In this document: piece by piece, positions 17,631 to 26,946 of the stretch
How the letters are laid out: the number at the start of each line of letters is the position of its first letter
Numbering within the stretch: the stretch's first letter is position 1
Source of the DNA: Sandaracinobacter neustonicus
Lineage (GTDB): Bacteria; Pseudomonadota; Alphaproteobacteria; Sphingomonadales; Sphingomonadaceae
Assembly: GCF_006385875.1 (NCBI RefSeq)
Contig: NZ_VFSU01000031.1
Span: forward strand, 36,506 to 100,505
Direction: 5' to 3'
DNA: 64,000 nt
Notes under the pieces: generated by a model
Databases searched by the model: none
The model's input: only the letters and a program-made list of their open reading frames with translations
What the model was told of the DNA's origin: nothing
Position numbers and translations under genes: made by a program

Positions 17631-18404
17631 CTACCCTGCGCTCCGCATCCGCAGCATCAGCGGCCCGAATGCGCCGCTCTGTGTGAGTTCCGCTTGCCCG
17701 GTGCGGGTGAGTTCCAGCGCCGCCACGAACGAGGACGCCAGTGTGGAGCGCGCGAGTTGCCGGTCTTCGGTGGTGGGCAGGAATTTCGCCAGTTCCGTCC
17801 AGTCCAGCGCGGTGCCGATCAGGCTGGAGAGGCGTTGCAGCGCGTCTTCCAGCGTGCAGATGGCGCCGCGATTGTGGGGGGTCCATGGGCCGGGCTTGGG
17901 CCGCTGGTTCAGCGCGCCATAGGCTTGCAGCAGGTCATAGAGCGTGGCGTCCCATTGCGACTGGCGCACGGTGCGCAGCCCTTCGGGCTTGCCGCGCGCG
18001 AACACGTCGCGGCCCAGCAGGTCTCGCTGCATCAGCCTGTCCGCCGCATCGCGCATGGCTTCCAGCCGTTGCAGCCGCCAGCGCAGCCGTTCGGCCAGCA
18101 GGTTCGGATCGGGATCGGGCTGTTCTTCGCGCGGCAGCAGCAGGGCGGATTTCAGATAGGCGAGCCATGCCGCCATCACCAGATAATCGGCTGCGATCTC
18201 CAGCTTCAGCGCGCGGGCCTTCTGGATGAAGGCCAGATATTGCTCCACCAGCGGCAGGATGGGGATTTTCGCCAGATCGATCTTCTGGTGCCGCGCAAGG
18301 TTCAGCAGAAGGTCCAGCGGGCCTTCCCAGCTTTCGAACGAGACGATCAGGGTTTCGGGCAGCGGCGGGGTCCGCGGCGGGTCTTCCGCGAACGGCTGGT
18401 TCAT
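17631..18404 (-). CDS. scpA: Segregation and condensation protein A
   Basis: 257 residues from the ATG at 18404. ScpA is the kleisin that bridges the SMC heads in chromosome condensation. Signature: the N-terminal SFESWEGPLDLLLNLARHQKIDLAKIPI and a helical middle with DYLVMAAWLAYLKSALLL. The ATG overlaps the nagZ stop codon by 4 bases, which fixes the start (the open frame runs further upstream into nagZ). The partner gene scpB, usually directly downstream, is absent; the repeat island follows instead. Confidence 0.95.
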   Translation of the reverse strand: MNQPFAEDPPRTPPLPETLIVSFESWEGPLDLLLNLARHQKIDLAKIPILPLVEQYLAFIQKARALKLEIAADYLVMAAWLAYLKSALLLPREEQPDPDPNLLAERLRWRLQRLEAMRDAADRLMQRDLLGRDVFARGKPEGLRTVRQSQWDATLYDLLQAYGALNQRPKPGPWTPHNRGAICTLEDALQRLSSLIGTALDWTELAKFLPTTEDRQLARSTLASSFVAALELTRTGQAELTQSGAFGPLMLRMRSAG

Positions 18405-19417
18405 GCCGCCGCCAGCAAGGCGTCTCGCCGCTCTGCCAGTTTGGTGACGGTTCCGGCCGGGGCGACCGGCCACGCCATCGCCCGCGCCAGCCGTTCGGCC
18501 GCCGTGGCGGAAATCGGCCCCAGCGCATCCGCCACTTCGCGCATTTCTGCGAAATCGCCGGAACAGTGCAGTGCGATGTCGCAGCCCGCCTCGATCACCC
18601 CGGTGGCGCGGCCGCCCATCGTGTTGCCGCCCGGCTGCAACCCCAGCGCCTGCATGCCCAGATCGTCTGACATCAGCAAATTATCAAAGCCGATGGAGCC
18701 ACGGATGATGTCGCGGATGATCGTGGGGGAGAGGGAGGCGCAGAAGGTCTCGTCCCACGCGGTGTAGAGGATATGCGCCGTCATCGCCATCGGCGCATCG
18801 GCGAGGCGACGGAACGGGATCAGGTCCGTTTCCAGTTCCTCGGCGCTCGCCGTGACGGTGGGCAGCGCCAGATGCGAATCGAGCGTGCCGCGCCCATGGC
18901 CGGGAATATGCTTCACCACCCCAACGCAGCCGCCCAACTTCAGCCCGTCCAGCGTGGCGCGGCCCAGCGAGGCGACCATCGCCGGATCGGTGCCATAGCT
19001 GCGGTCGCCGATCACCTCGTGCATGCCTTCGGCTTTTACGTCCAGCAGCGGCAGGCAATCGACGTTCACGCCCAGTTCTGCCAGCATCACGCCCAGCGCC
19101 TGCGCATTGGCTCGCGCGGCGGCCATCGCCGTCAGCGGGGCCTTGGCGAATGCTTCGCCGAACATAGCGGGCGGCGGGAATTCCGGCCAGTGCGGCGGCC
19201 GCAGCCGCGCCACCCGGCCGCCTTCCTGATCGATCAGGATCGGAACCTGCGCGTTGCCAGACAGCGCGCGCAGCGAATCGGTGAGCGCCCGCACCTGATC
19301 GGGCGTGTCGATGTTGCGCTTGAACAGGATGTAACCGGCGGGATCGCAGGCGCGGAACAGCGCACGCTCGTCATCGGTGATATGGGTGCCGGCAAGGCCG
19401 AAGAAGGCGGGAATCAT
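18401..19417 (-). CDS. nagZ: Beta-N-acetylhexosaminidase NagZ
   Basis: 338 residues, glycoside hydrolase family 3, normal length. It removes N-acetylglucosamine from anhydromuropeptides during cell-wall recycling in the cytoplasm. The motif KHIPGHGRGTLDSH carries the catalytic Asp/His loop typical of NagZ, and MSDDLGM carries the nucleophile Asp. The second gene of a minus-strand run (MAPEG protein, nagZ, scpA), overlapping scpA by 4 bases. No signal peptide, consistent with a cytoplasmic role. Confidence 0.95.
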   Translation of the reverse strand: MIPAFFGLAGTHITDDERALFRACDPAGYILFKRNIDTPDQVRALTDSLRALSGNAQVPILIDQEGGRVARLRPPHWPEFPPPAMFGEAFAKAPLTAMAAARANAQALGVMLAELGVNVDCLPLLDVKAEGMHEVIGDRSYGTDPAMVASLGRATLDGLKLGGCVGVVKHIPGHGRGTLDSHLALPTVTASAEELETDLIPFRRLADAPMAMTAHILYTAWDETFCASLSPTIIRDIIRGSIGFDNLLMSDDLGMQALGLQPGGNTMGGRATGVIEAGCDIALHCSGDFAEMREVADALGPISATAAERLARAMAWPVAPAGTVTKLAERRDALLAAA

Positions 19418-19436
19418 CGACCGTCCATGCCTCTCC

Positions 19437-19841
19437 TCATGCCGCGCCGCAAGACGCGCAGGGCGGGAATCCCCGCGCGATCACCAGCAGGGCCAGCGCG
19501 GCGACGGCCAGATAGGTCAGCACCGCCCCCAGAAAGCGCGGCGCGTTCGGGGCAGGGCGGCTCATCCCCAGCGGGTGCAGCAGCCGCGCGCCCACCAGCA
19601 GCGCCGCCAGCGCGATGACAATCGGGGTGGCTCCCGCGCTGCGCTCCGCCAGCGCCAGCAGTATCAGGCCGATGGGCACCCACTCCGCGCAGTTGGCGTG
19701 CGCCCGCACCCGGGCCAGCAACTCCGCGTCTCCGCCATCGCCCAGCGATATGCCCGCCGCGCGCCGACGGATGGAAATGCGCAGCGCCAGAGCCACAAGC
19801 AACAGGCCCAATATCCCCGCCGAAATCATCGTCACCGGCAT
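19437..19841 (-). CDS. MAPEG-family membrane protein
   Basis: 134 residues from the ATG at 19841; upstream open frame is discarded because it runs antisense to rpmF. Four membrane helices are visible (about residues 3-23, 52-70, 73-90 and 105-125). ARVRAHANCAEWVPIGLILLALAE is the MAPEG signature (the Arg-x-x-x-Asn-x-x-E pattern that binds glutathione in characterised members). The reaction is unknown. It ends in a CASC motif. Nineteen bases upstream of nagZ on the same strand. Confidence 0.88.
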   Translation of the reverse strand: MPVTMISAGILGLLLVALALRISIRRRAAGISLGDGGDAELLARVRAHANCAEWVPIGLILLALAERSAGATPIVIALAALLVGARLLHPLGMSRPAPNAPRFLGAVLTYLAVAALALLVIARGFPPCASCGAA

Positions 19842-19980
19842 GTTTCCGCTCTCCCCTTCGCGCTTGCCACTTGCCTTTTTCCGGATTCTGGCTAAGACCG
19901 CGCGCTCGATTCCCAACTGTCCGGGCGGTTCGGGCGCGTCTGTCGCGCTTCCCGCCCTTTTGATTTGAAGAAGGTGCCTC

Positions 19981-20160
19981 ATGGCCGTCCCCAAGCGCAA
20001 GACCTCGCCTTCCCGGCGCAACATGCGGCGCAGCCACCACGCGCTGGTCGCGGTGCAACCGCAAGAATGCACCAACTGTGGCGAGCTGAAGCTGAACCAT
20101 CACATCTGCCCGGCCTGCGGCTTTTACGACGGCCGCGAAGTGATCGCGTCGGAAGACTGA
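19981..20160 (+). CDS. rpmF: 50S ribosomal protein L32
   Basis: 59 residues, the standard L32 length. It begins [20 protein letters not shown] and has two CxxC pairs (ECTNCGE and [14 protein letters not shown]) that form the zinc ribbon. GAAGAAGG lies 7-14 bases before the ATG. It precedes plsX by 69 bases, the conserved rpmF-plsX-fabH arrangement that ties ribosome and phospholipid synthesis together. Confidence 0.97.
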   Translation: MAVPKRKTSPSRRNMRRSHHALVAVQPQECTNCGELKLNHHICPACGFYDGREVIASED

Positions 20161-20229
20161 TCGAAGGGGGAGGGGTGGCCACGCGAAACCGCGCTTGATA
20201 CCCCGCCCGGCCATGGCTAGTCACGCCGC

Positions 20230-21312
20230 GTGACTGCTGACAAAACCCTGAAACGCCCGCTCATTGCCCTGGACGCAATGGGCGGAGACGTCGGCCCCGA
20301 AGTCGTGATCGGCGGGGCCGAACTCGCGCGAGAGCGCTATCCGGAGCTTCGCTTCCGCCTGTATGGGCAGGAACCGCTGATTCGCGCCGCGCTCGCCGCC
20401 GCTCCGCGCATCGCGGCGGAGGCGGAAATCGTCCATGTAGAGGGCGTGGTGCTGGGCACGGACAAGCCCGGTCAGGCCATCCGCCGCGCCAAATCCACCT
20501 CCATGGGCCTTGCGATCGAGGCGGTGAAGGCAGGGGAGGCGCAGGCCGCCGTGTCCGCCGGGAACACCGGCGCGCTGATGGCGATGGCGAAGCTGGCGCT
20601 GCGCACCATGCAGGGGATCGACCGCCCCGCGCTCGTCGCGCTGATGCCCACGCTGAAAAGCGATTCGGTGGTGCTCGATCTGGGCGCGAACACCGAATGC
20701 GATGCGGAAAATCTCGTGCAGTTCGCGGTGATGGGCGCGGCCTTCGCCCGCACCGTGCTGGGGCTGGACAAGCCCAAGGTCGCTTTCCTGAACATCGGCG
20801 AGGAAGATATGAAGGGTACGGAAGCGATCCGCGACGCCGCTGCCCTGATCCGCACGGCGGCCGTGGACCTGCCGCTGGAATTCCTCGGCAATGTCGAAGG
20901 CAATGGCATCGCGCAGGGCAACACCGACGTGATCGTGACGGACGGCTTTTCCGGCAACATCGCGCTGAAAACGGCGGAAGGCACGGCCAAGCTCGTCACC
21001 GGGCTGCTGGCGAACGCCTATCGCGCCTCCTTGCTCACGAAGATCGGCTATCTGTTCTCGAGGCCCGCGCTGCGCGCGCTGCGTGATCAGCTGGACCCGA
21101 ACAACCACAATGGCGCGGTGTTCCTGGGCCTGAACGGGGTGGTGGTGAAAAGCCATGGCGCGGCCAATATCAAGGGCTTCGCCAATGCCATCGGCGTCGC
21201 GCACGATCTGGTGACGCAGGATATCAACAGCCGCATCCAGCTGGATCTGAAGAATTTCGCCGCGCACCGCCCGGCCCCGCCATCGCCGGAACCGGCGGTG
21301 GGAGCAGCCTGA
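20230..21312 (+). CDS. plsX: Phosphate acyltransferase PlsX
   Basis: 360 residues starting at a GTG (20230). It makes acyl-phosphate from acyl-ACP for phospholipid synthesis. Family blocks: [16 protein letters not shown] at the start, [32 protein letters not shown] and [16 protein letters not shown]. The C-terminal tail is rich in proline and alanine. No membrane segment; PlsX is peripheral to the inner membrane. fabH follows 5 bases after its stop. Confidence 0.96.
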   Translation: MTADKTLKRPLIALDAMGGDVGPEVVIGGAELARERYPELRFRLYGQEPLIRAALAAAPRIAAEAEIVHVEGVVLGTDKPGQAIRRAKSTSMGLAIEAVKAGEAQAAVSAGNTGALMAMAKLALRTMQGIDRPALVALMPTLKSDSVVLDLGANTECDAENLVQFAVMGAAFARTVLGLDKPKVAFLNIGEEDMKGTEAIRDAAALIRTAAVDLPLEFLGNVEGNGIAQGNTDVIVTDGFSGNIALKTAEGTAKLVTGLLANAYRASLLTKIGYLFSRPALRALRDQLDPNNHNGAVFLGLNGVVVKSHGAANIKGFANAIGVAHDLVTQDINSRIQLDLKNFAAHRPAPPSPEPAVGAA

Positions 21313-21317
21313 ACCCC

Positions 21318-22280
21318 ATGGCCCGCCGCAGCGTCATCATCGGCACCGGCAGCGCGCTGCCGCCCGAAATCGTCACCAACGCCGATCTGGCGGACCGGCT
21401 GGACACGTCTGACGAGTGGATCGTCGAGCGCACCGGCATCCGCGAACGCCATGTCGCTGCGCCGGGGGTGAAAACCTCCGATCTTGCCGTGCAGGCGGCG
21501 GAGGCGGCGATGCAGGCGGCGAACGTCGGCGCGGCGGACATCGATCTGGTGATCGTCGCCACCGCCACCCCGGATCAGACCTTCCCGGCCACCGCCACCA
21601 CCGTGCAGGCGCGGCTGGGCATCCGGCAGGGCGCGGCGTTCGACGTCGCCGCCGTCTGCTCGGGCTTCGTCTATGCGCTGACGGTGGCGGACGCGATGCT
21701 GAAAACCGGCGCGCACCGCCGGGCGCTGGTGATCGGCGCGGAACTGTTCAGCCGCATCCTCGATTGGGAGGATCGCACCACCGCCGTGCTGTTCGGGGAT
21801 GGCGCGGGGGCTGTCGTGTTGGAAGCGCAGGAGACGGATTCGCGCGGTATTCTCTCTGCCCGCCTGCATGCGGATGGGCGGCACAACGATCTACTCTATG
21901 TGGATGGCGGCCCGGGCAGCACCGGCACCGTCGGCAAGTTGCGCATGAAGGGGCGGGAGGTGTTCCGCCACGCGGTTGCCAACCTCGCCTCTGTTACCTT
22001 CGAAGTCCTTGAAGACGCCGGGCTTTCCGCCAGCGAGATCGACTGGATCGTGCCACATCAGGCCAACGCCCGCATATTGGAGGCCACCGCGAAAAAGCTG
22101 GGCCTGCCGATGGAGCGGGTGATCATGACGGTGTCCGGCCATGCCAACACTTCGGCCGCATCCGTGCCGCTGGCGCTGGATGCGGCCGTGCGTAGCGGCC
22201 GGATCAAGCCGGGGGACCTCTGCCTGCTGGAAGCGATGGGTGGTGGCTTCACATGGGGCGCGGTGCTGCTCAGGGCCTGA
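21318..22280 (+). CDS. fabH: Beta-ketoacyl-ACP synthase III
   Basis: 320 residues. It starts fatty acid chains by condensing acetyl-CoA with malonyl-ACP. The Cys-His-Asn triad is present: Cys114 in AAVCSGF, the His in [11 protein letters not shown], and the Asn in GHANTSAAS. Follows plsX by 5 bases, certainly the same operon. ihfA follows after 284 bases, so it may have its own promoter there. Confidence 0.97.
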   Translation: MARRSVIIGTGSALPPEIVTNADLADRLDTSDEWIVERTGIRERHVAAPGVKTSDLAVQAAEAAMQAANVGAADIDLVIVATATPDQTFPATATTVQARLGIRQGAAFDVAAVCSGFVYALTVADAMLKTGAHRRALVIGAELFSRILDWEDRTTAVLFGDGAGAVVLEAQETDSRGILSARLHADGRHNDLLYVDGGPGSTGTVGKLRMKGREVFRHAVANLASVTFEVLEDAGLSASEIDWIVPHQANARILEATAKKLGLPMERVIMTVSGHANTSAASVPLALDAAVRSGRIKPGDLCLLEAMGGGFTWGAVLLRA

Positions 22281-22564
22281 TTCGCCGGTTTCGGGGGCGC
22301 TCTGCCGCGCGCATGCGGCGGCCAAGCGTAAAATCCTTTCGGATTAAGCATTTCCCTGCTGTTAAGGGCTTCCGCCAAGCCACGCTTTTGATTAGCCTTC
22401 CCGTTCATAAAGCTTGTGTCCGAGTCGCGCGCTTCCCATGTGTGATTCGGTTGGCCGCCAACTGGTGCGCAGTTGGCTGGTTTGCAGGTGGCAGAAATGC
22501 AGATGGCAACAAGGGCTGCAGGCCGAATTGGCGGCAGGCTGAATTGCCAGTTTCGGGGGGCTGA

Positions 22565-22870
22565 ATGGTTCAAACCCAGAAATCGGTGCCGACGCTCACA
22601 CGAGCGGATCTGGCGGACGAATTGCACCGGACCATCGGCCTGTCCCGCGCGGAATCGGCGGATCTGGTCGAACAGGTGCTGGACACCATCACAGAGGCGC
22701 TGCTGGACGGCGGCAATGTGAAGCTCTCCTCCTTCGGCAGCTTCATGCTGCGCAAGAAGGGGCTGCGCGTGGGCCGCAATCCGAAAACCGGCGTGGAAGT
22801 GCCGATCCAGCCGCGCACCGTGCTCACCTTCCGCCCGAGCCAGCTGCTCCGGCAGAAGCTGAACGACTGA
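22565..22870 (+). CDS. ihfA: Integration host factor subunit alpha
   Basis: 101 residues, the HU/IHF fold. [39 protein letters not shown] holds the DNA-intercalating Pro in the arm (RNPKTG). IHF-alpha is favoured over HU because of length, the arm sequence, and its place directly before a merR-type gene as in other alphaproteobacteria. It sharply bends DNA. The ATG is preceded by GGGGGG, and its stop lies 1 base before the next ATG. Confidence 0.95.
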   Translation: MVQTQKSVPTLTRADLADELHRTIGLSRAESADLVEQVLDTITEALLDGGNVKLSSFGSFMLRKKGLRVGRNPKTGVEVPIQPRTVLTFRPSQLLRQKLND

Positions 22871-22871
22871 G

Positions 22872-23345
22872 ATGGCGCTCCCCCCGGAAGCAGACGCCGA
22901 CGGCAAGGATCCGGCGGCCTTTCGCACCATTCGCGAAGTCTCCGAACTTCTCGACGTGCCGCAACATGTGCTGCGCTTCTGGGAAACCCGCTTTCCGGAG
23001 CTGAAGCCGCTGCAACGCGGCGGCAACCGTCGCTATTACCGCCCCGGCGATGTCGCCTTCGCCTCCGCGCTGCACAAGCTGCTCCACAAGGACGGCTACA
23101 CCGTGAAGGGCGTGCGCAAGCTCATCACGGATCATGGCGCGGGCAATCTCGTCGCCATCGCCAATGGCGAATCCGTCGCGGCCAAAGGCCGGGGCCGTCC
23201 TGCGGCCATCGCGCCGGTTACCCCGATCGCCTCCGAACCCGCTCCGGCACCGATCCCGCTGCCCACGGCTGCCGCTACGTCGCACAGCCTGCTCACCGAA
23301 CTGCTGGTGTTGCGGGACCGTCTCGCTTCCGCTCTGGCGGCCTAA
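22872..23345 (+). CDS. MerR-family transcriptional regulator
   Basis: 157 residues. The N-terminal winged helix (about residues 18-85; [40 protein letters not shown]) is the MerR DNA-binding domain. The C-terminal part is a proline/alanine-rich linker and a short helix ([20 protein letters not shown]), without the cysteines of metal sensors. It starts 1 base after the ihfA stop, the conserved ihfA-merR pair of alphaproteobacteria. The target genes are unknown. Confidence 0.92.
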   Translation: MALPPEADADGKDPAAFRTIREVSELLDVPQHVLRFWETRFPELKPLQRGGNRRYYRPGDVAFASALHKLLHKDGYTVKGVRKLITDHGAGNLVAIANGESVAAKGRGRPAAIAPVTPIASEPAPAPIPLPTAAATSHSLLTELLVLRDRLASALAA

Positions 23346-23393
23346 AACCCTTCCACGCTTGCGGCTGACATATCCCGCCCGCATACTCCGGGC

Positions 23394-24122
23394 GTGAAAT
23401 CCATCGCTGTCTTTTCGATCAAGGGGGGCGTCGGCAAATCCGCCTGCGCCGTGAACCTTGCCCATGCAGCCGCCACCACCGGCGGCCGCCGAACCCTGCT
23501 GTGGGATCTCGATTCGCAAGGCGCGGCCACATGGCTGCTGCAACGCGAACCTACCCCCGGCCAGAAAGCCCGCGCCGCGCTCGCCGGAGAGGAGGCGTTG
23601 CCCGGCCTCGTCCTCCACACGGATTTCCCGAACCTCGACATCCTCCCCGCAGACCGCTCGCTGCGTCGGCTGGAAGGCGACCTCGCCCAGTCAGACAAGG
23701 CGAAGCAGCTGAAAAAACAGCTGAAAAGCTTCACCGAAAGCTATGATCGCATCCTGATCGATTGCCCGCCCGGCCTCTCCGAACTGGCCGAGCGCATCTT
23801 CCGCGCCGCAGACCTGATCGTGCTGCCCACCATCCCCTCCCCGCTCAGCGAACGCGCCGCCGGCCAGCTGCGACAGGAACTGGCCCGCGGCGGCATCAAC
23901 CGCCCGGCCCTCCTCCCCGTCTGGAGCATGGTGGACGCCCGCCGCAAACTGCACCGCGAAACCGTCAGCACCCACCCGGACTGGCCCGCCATCCCCTATT
24001 CCACCGCCGTCGAACAAATGGCCGTCCACCGCGCCCCCGTCGCCCAGTTCCAACCCAACAGCCCCGCCGCCCGCGCCTTCGCCGGGCTGTGGGCGCAGGT
24101 GGAAGCGGCGCTGTTGCGATAG
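23394..24122 (+). CDS. ParA-family ATPase
   Basis: 242 residues from a GTG at 23394. The deviant Walker A motif KGGVGKSA is at residues 10-17, and DWDLDSQGAAT-like (LLWDLDSQGAA) and LIDCPPG are the other nucleotide motifs. These proteins position cargo or partition DNA or complexes. There is no ParB next to it, so it is not clearly the chromosomal ParA; it belongs with stand-alone ParA-like ATPases. It lies 48 bases after the merR-type gene and may be cotranscribed. Confidence 0.88.
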   Translation: MKSIAVFSIKGGVGKSACAVNLAHAAATTGGRRTLLWDLDSQGAATWLLQREPTPGQKARAALAGEEALPGLVLHTDFPNLDILPADRSLRRLEGDLAQSDKAKQLKKQLKSFTESYDRILIDCPPGLSELAERIFRAADLIVLPTIPSPLSERAAGQLRQELARGGINRPALLPVWSMVDARRKLHRETVSTHPDWPAIPYSTAVEQMAVHRAPVAQFQPNSPAARAFAGLWAQVEAALLR

Positions 24123-24141
24123 GGGCGACGGAGGGGTTTTG

Positions 24142-24559
24142 GCCTCCGGCGGCCGGGCTCTGCCCGGACCCGGCAGGGAAATGATTTCCCTGCACCCTCA
24201 ACATTTGCGTTGTGCGCAAACACCAACGCCGTGCGGGTCATCAGATTCCATTGCCTGCGGCGCAACATGACTCTCTCTCCCCGTTGGGGAGAGAGCTGGA
24301 GAGAGGGGAGCAACGCCGGGTATGGCCCACCAGCCTCCCCACCCGCTCAGCCTGAGCTTGTCGAAGGCCCCGGAAAACCCGCACCCTCCCCCCACCCGCA
24401 ACCGTCTCACCCCGAACTTGATCCGGGGCAACGTGTAGAGAAGCGGGTGGACCACTCCCCGAAAGGCGCCGCAGGCAATCAAACCACCCGCCATCCCAAC
24501 CCATCCGATGAACCTATTAATGTGGGTGCAGGGAGCACGGCTCCCTGCCCGCCGGAGGC
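24142..24559. repeat. Mosaic repeat island between convergent genes
   Basis: Fills most of 24123-24602. Left end: CCTCCGGCGG, hairpin CCGGGCTCTGCCCGG (24153-24167), arms GCAGGGAAAT/ATTTCCCTGC (24173-24193), a GCGTTG..CAACGC hairpin, the core, and a CT/GA hairpin whose stem is a variant (CTCTCTCCCC/GGGGAGAGAG). Middle: CTCAGCCTGAGCTTGTCGAAG (about 24345-24366) and a CCGAACTTGATCCGGGG copy. Right end: GCGCCGCAGGCAATC (about 24468), arms GCAGGGAGC/GCTCCCTGC (24528-24548) and the reversed box CCGCCGGAGG. Confidence 0.85.
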
Positions 24560-24602
24560 AAAAAACCTCATCGCTTCAACCCCACGCTCCCCACCCCCAA
24601 AC

Positions 24603-25943
24603 TCACCGCGCCAGAGGAATCGTCACCCGCGCCCGCAACCCGCGTTTGTCACGGTTGCTCAGCACCACGTCGCCACCGTGGGCGCGGGCGATGGAGCGGG
24701 CGACGGAGAGGCCGAGGCCTGTGCCGCCGGTTTCGCGGCTGCGCGAGCGTTCGAGGCGGTAGAAGGGTTCGAACACCCGTTCGGCTTCGGACACCGGGAT
24801 TCCGGGGCCTTCATCGTCCACGTCGATCACGGCTGATCCGCCGTCTCTCCATGCGCGGGCGTGGGCTTTTTTGCCGTAGATTTCGCCGTTTTCCAGCAGG
24901 TTGGTGAGCAGGCGTTTCAGTTCGACGGGATCGCCTTCGACGATAAGGGGTTCGTCTGCCTCGGCGGAGACCTTGCGGCCCGTCAGCGCCAGATCGTCTG
25001 CAGCCTGTTCCAGCAGCGAGCCGAGTTCCAGCCGCTGGCGGTTCAGCGGCTCGCTGTCTGTGCGGGCGAGGCTGAGGGTGGAGCGGACCATGGCTTCCAT
25101 TTCCGCGACGTCGGCGGACATGCGGGCGCGGTCTGCTTCGGGCAGCGATTCCATGCGGAAGGCAAGGCGGGTGAGCGGGGTGCGCAGATCGTGCGCGATG
25201 GCGCCCAGCATCTGCGTGCGATCTGTCACATAGGCTTTCAGCCGTTGTTGCATCTGCTGGAAGGCTTGCGCGGCGCGTTCGATTTCGGCGGGGCCGTCCA
25301 CGTTGGGCGGGGTGGCGCGCGGATCGCGGCCCAGCGCCTCGGCGGCGTCTGCGAAGCGCTCGAACGGTTCGGACAGGCGGCGGGCGAAAATCCAGGCGAT
25401 GGGCAGCATGGCGAGTGCGGAGAGGAGGAAGAGCAGCAGGAACTGGCGCTCGCGGGTGGCGAACAGCTGCTGGTTGCGTGGTTCGATCAGCAGCCAGCCG
25501 TCGCGTTCGCGCAGCAGCAGGCGGAAATGGCCTTGCAGGGCGGTGACGGGCGGGCCGCCGGCGCGCGGGTAAAGCTCCACGAACTTGCGGCCTTGCGCGT
25601 CTGTCATGTCCAGCGCGACGTCTCCGGGCATGCGGCCCAGCCGGTTGGCCAGTTCGATTTCGGCGCGGGCGGCGGCGGGGCCGGCGGTTTCCGGGCGGAA
25701 GGGGGCGGCGGGGACGGGGCGGAAGGTGAGCGCGCGTTCGTTGCGTTCAAGAATCGCTTCGGCGAGCGTGGCGACCGGCACCGTTTGCGGCGGATCGGGC
25801 GGCAGCAGAGCGAGCAGCGCCAGATTGATCAGCTGGGCGATGGCAACGGTGGCCAGCACCAGCGCGAAAATCTGCGTGAACAGGCTGCTGGGAACCTCCC
25901 GCCGGGCGGGCGGCGCGCCTTCCTGTTTGCCGGACTCGCTCAG
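24603..25943 (-). CDS. Sensor histidine kinase (EnvZ/OmpR type partner)
   Basis: 446 residues if it starts at a CTG at 25943, overlapping the regulator stop codon by 4 bases (CTGA). The first conventional start, a GTG at 25859, would cut into the first membrane helix. Layout: helix one (about residues 24-46), a periplasmic region of about 110 residues, helix two (about 165-187), a HAMP segment, the dimerisation box AIAHDLRTPLTRLAF with His251, then the ATP-binding domain with NLLENGEIYG, DEGPGIP and GGTGLGLSV. NLLENGEIYG differs from the common NLxxNA form by having ENGE. The signal sensed is unknown. Confidence 0.88.
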   Translation of the reverse strand: MSESGKQEGAPPARREVPSSLFTQIFALVLATVAIAQLINLALLALLPPDPPQTVPVATLAEAILERNERALTFRPVPAAPFRPETAGPAAARAEIELANRLGRMPGDVALDMTDAQGRKFVELYPRAGGPPVTALQGHFRLLLRERDGWLLIEPRNQQLFATRERQFLLLFLLSALAMLPIAWIFARRLSEPFERFADAAEALGRDPRATPPNVDGPAEIERAAQAFQQMQQRLKAYVTDRTQMLGAIAHDLRTPLTRLAFRMESLPEADRARMSADVAEMEAMVRSTLSLARTDSEPLNRQRLELGSLLEQAADDLALTGRKVSAEADEPLIVEGDPVELKRLLTNLLENGEIYGKKAHARAWRDGGSAVIDVDDEGPGIPVSEAERVFEPFYRLERSRSRETGGTGLGLSVARSIARAHGGDVVLSNRDKRGLRARVTIPLAR

Positions 25944-26650
25944 CGGCGAATGACCTTCGGCGTGAACATATAACCTTCGTTGCGCACGGTGCGGATCAGT
26001 TCCTCGCGATTTTTCACGGCGCCGTCCAGCTTGCGGCGCAGGCGGCTGATCTGCACGTCTATGGAGCGATCATAGCTGTCTGCATCGCGGCCGCGGGCCA
26101 GTTCCAGCAGTTCCTCGCGGCCCAGCGGCTGTTGCGGGCGTTCCACGAATACGCGCAGCAGGGAGAATTCGCCATCTGACAGGGCGATCAGCACACCATC
26201 GGGCGAGGTGAGTTCGCGGCGGACGAGATCGAGCTTCCAGCCATCGAATTCGGCGATGACGCCGCCGGCTTCGGGGTTGCTGCCCTGCCTGCGGCGGAGC
26301 ACGGCGCGAATGCGGGCCAGCAGTTCGCGCGGGTTGCAGGGCTTGGGCAGATAATCATCTGCGCCGACTTCGAGGCCGACGATCCTATCGCTGTCTTCCC
26401 CCATGGCCGAGAGCATGATGATGCCGGGGCCGCCGGGGGTGGAGATGCGGCGGGCGATTTCCAGCCCATGTTCGCCGGGCATCATCAGATCGAGCACGAC
26501 GAGATCGAAGGGCGAAGGGGCAGCGGAAATGGCGCGGTCCATGGTGATGCCGTCTTCGGCTGTCGTCACGGAATAGCCGTGGCGGCCCAGAAAATCGGAG
26601 ACCAGATCGCGGATTCCGGGGTCATCATCCACCAGCAGGATATTCGGCAT
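25940..26650 (-). CDS. OmpR-family response regulator
   Basis: 236 residues. The receiver domain (residues 1-115) has the acidic pocket DDD at 8-10, phosphoacceptor Asp54 in VVLDLMMPGE and Lys in YLPKP. The winged-helix DNA-binding domain (about 135-233; DGEFSLLRVFVERPQQPLGREELLEL, then SYDRSIDVQISRLRRKL) is OmpR-type. It is upstream of, and overlaps, the histidine kinase gene, so the two form one two-component system. A TTACAG...CTGTAA inverted repeat lies upstream of its start. Confidence 0.95.
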   Translation of the reverse strand: MPNILLVDDDPGIRDLVSDFLGRHGYSVTTAEDGITMDRAISAAPSPFDLVVLDLMMPGEHGLEIARRISTPGGPGIIMLSAMGEDSDRIVGLEVGADDYLPKPCNPRELLARIRAVLRRRQGSNPEAGGVIAEFDGWKLDLVRRELTSPDGVLIALSDGEFSLLRVFVERPQQPLGREELLELARGRDADSYDRSIDVQISRLRRKLDGAVKNREELIRTVRNEGYMFTPKVIRR

Positions 26651-26670
26651 GGGTTTGGCCTTGTTGGTCC

Positions 26671-26711
26671 TTACAGTGCCATAACCCCTAGCGTGGCGGG
26701 TGCTGCTGTAA
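26671..26711 (-). promoter_or_regulatory. Possible operator upstream of the two-component operon
   Basis: TTACAG (26671-26676) and CTGTAA (26706-26711) form an inverted repeat whose half-sites are 29 bases apart, 20-60 bases before the regulator ATG. On the minus strand, TTTACA is also a plausible -35 element. It may be an autoregulation site or simply chance. Confidence 0.25.
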
Positions 26712-26946
26712 AGCTTTCCTTTTCGGCGGCGGGTGGGCCGCGAAAGGTCATGAAAGTCATGCCCGTGCGGGGTTGCATGGGTGGCGTTGTGGCCAGTGGG
26801 GGCGAGATGCGGGGTTCAAAGAGCGGGCGGGAGGCTGGCAATTGGTTGCGGTGTAGTGAAGGGGGGACTCAAGGCTGCGGTGTGTCATTCCCGGAATTCG
26901 AAATATGCATTGTGTCCCCTGATTTTCGAAATTTCTATTCTAATGC

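Noticed and set aside
23341..23400. tRNA gene after the merR-type gene
   Set aside because: Such a tRNA is found at this place in some alphaproteobacteria, but no tRNA-like arms or TTCGA loop are visible here.
24142..24193. Hairpin pairs as ordinary rho-independent terminators
   Set aside because: No T run follows the stems on the strand of the upstream gene; the T stretch, when present, precedes them. Termination remains possible but is not shown.
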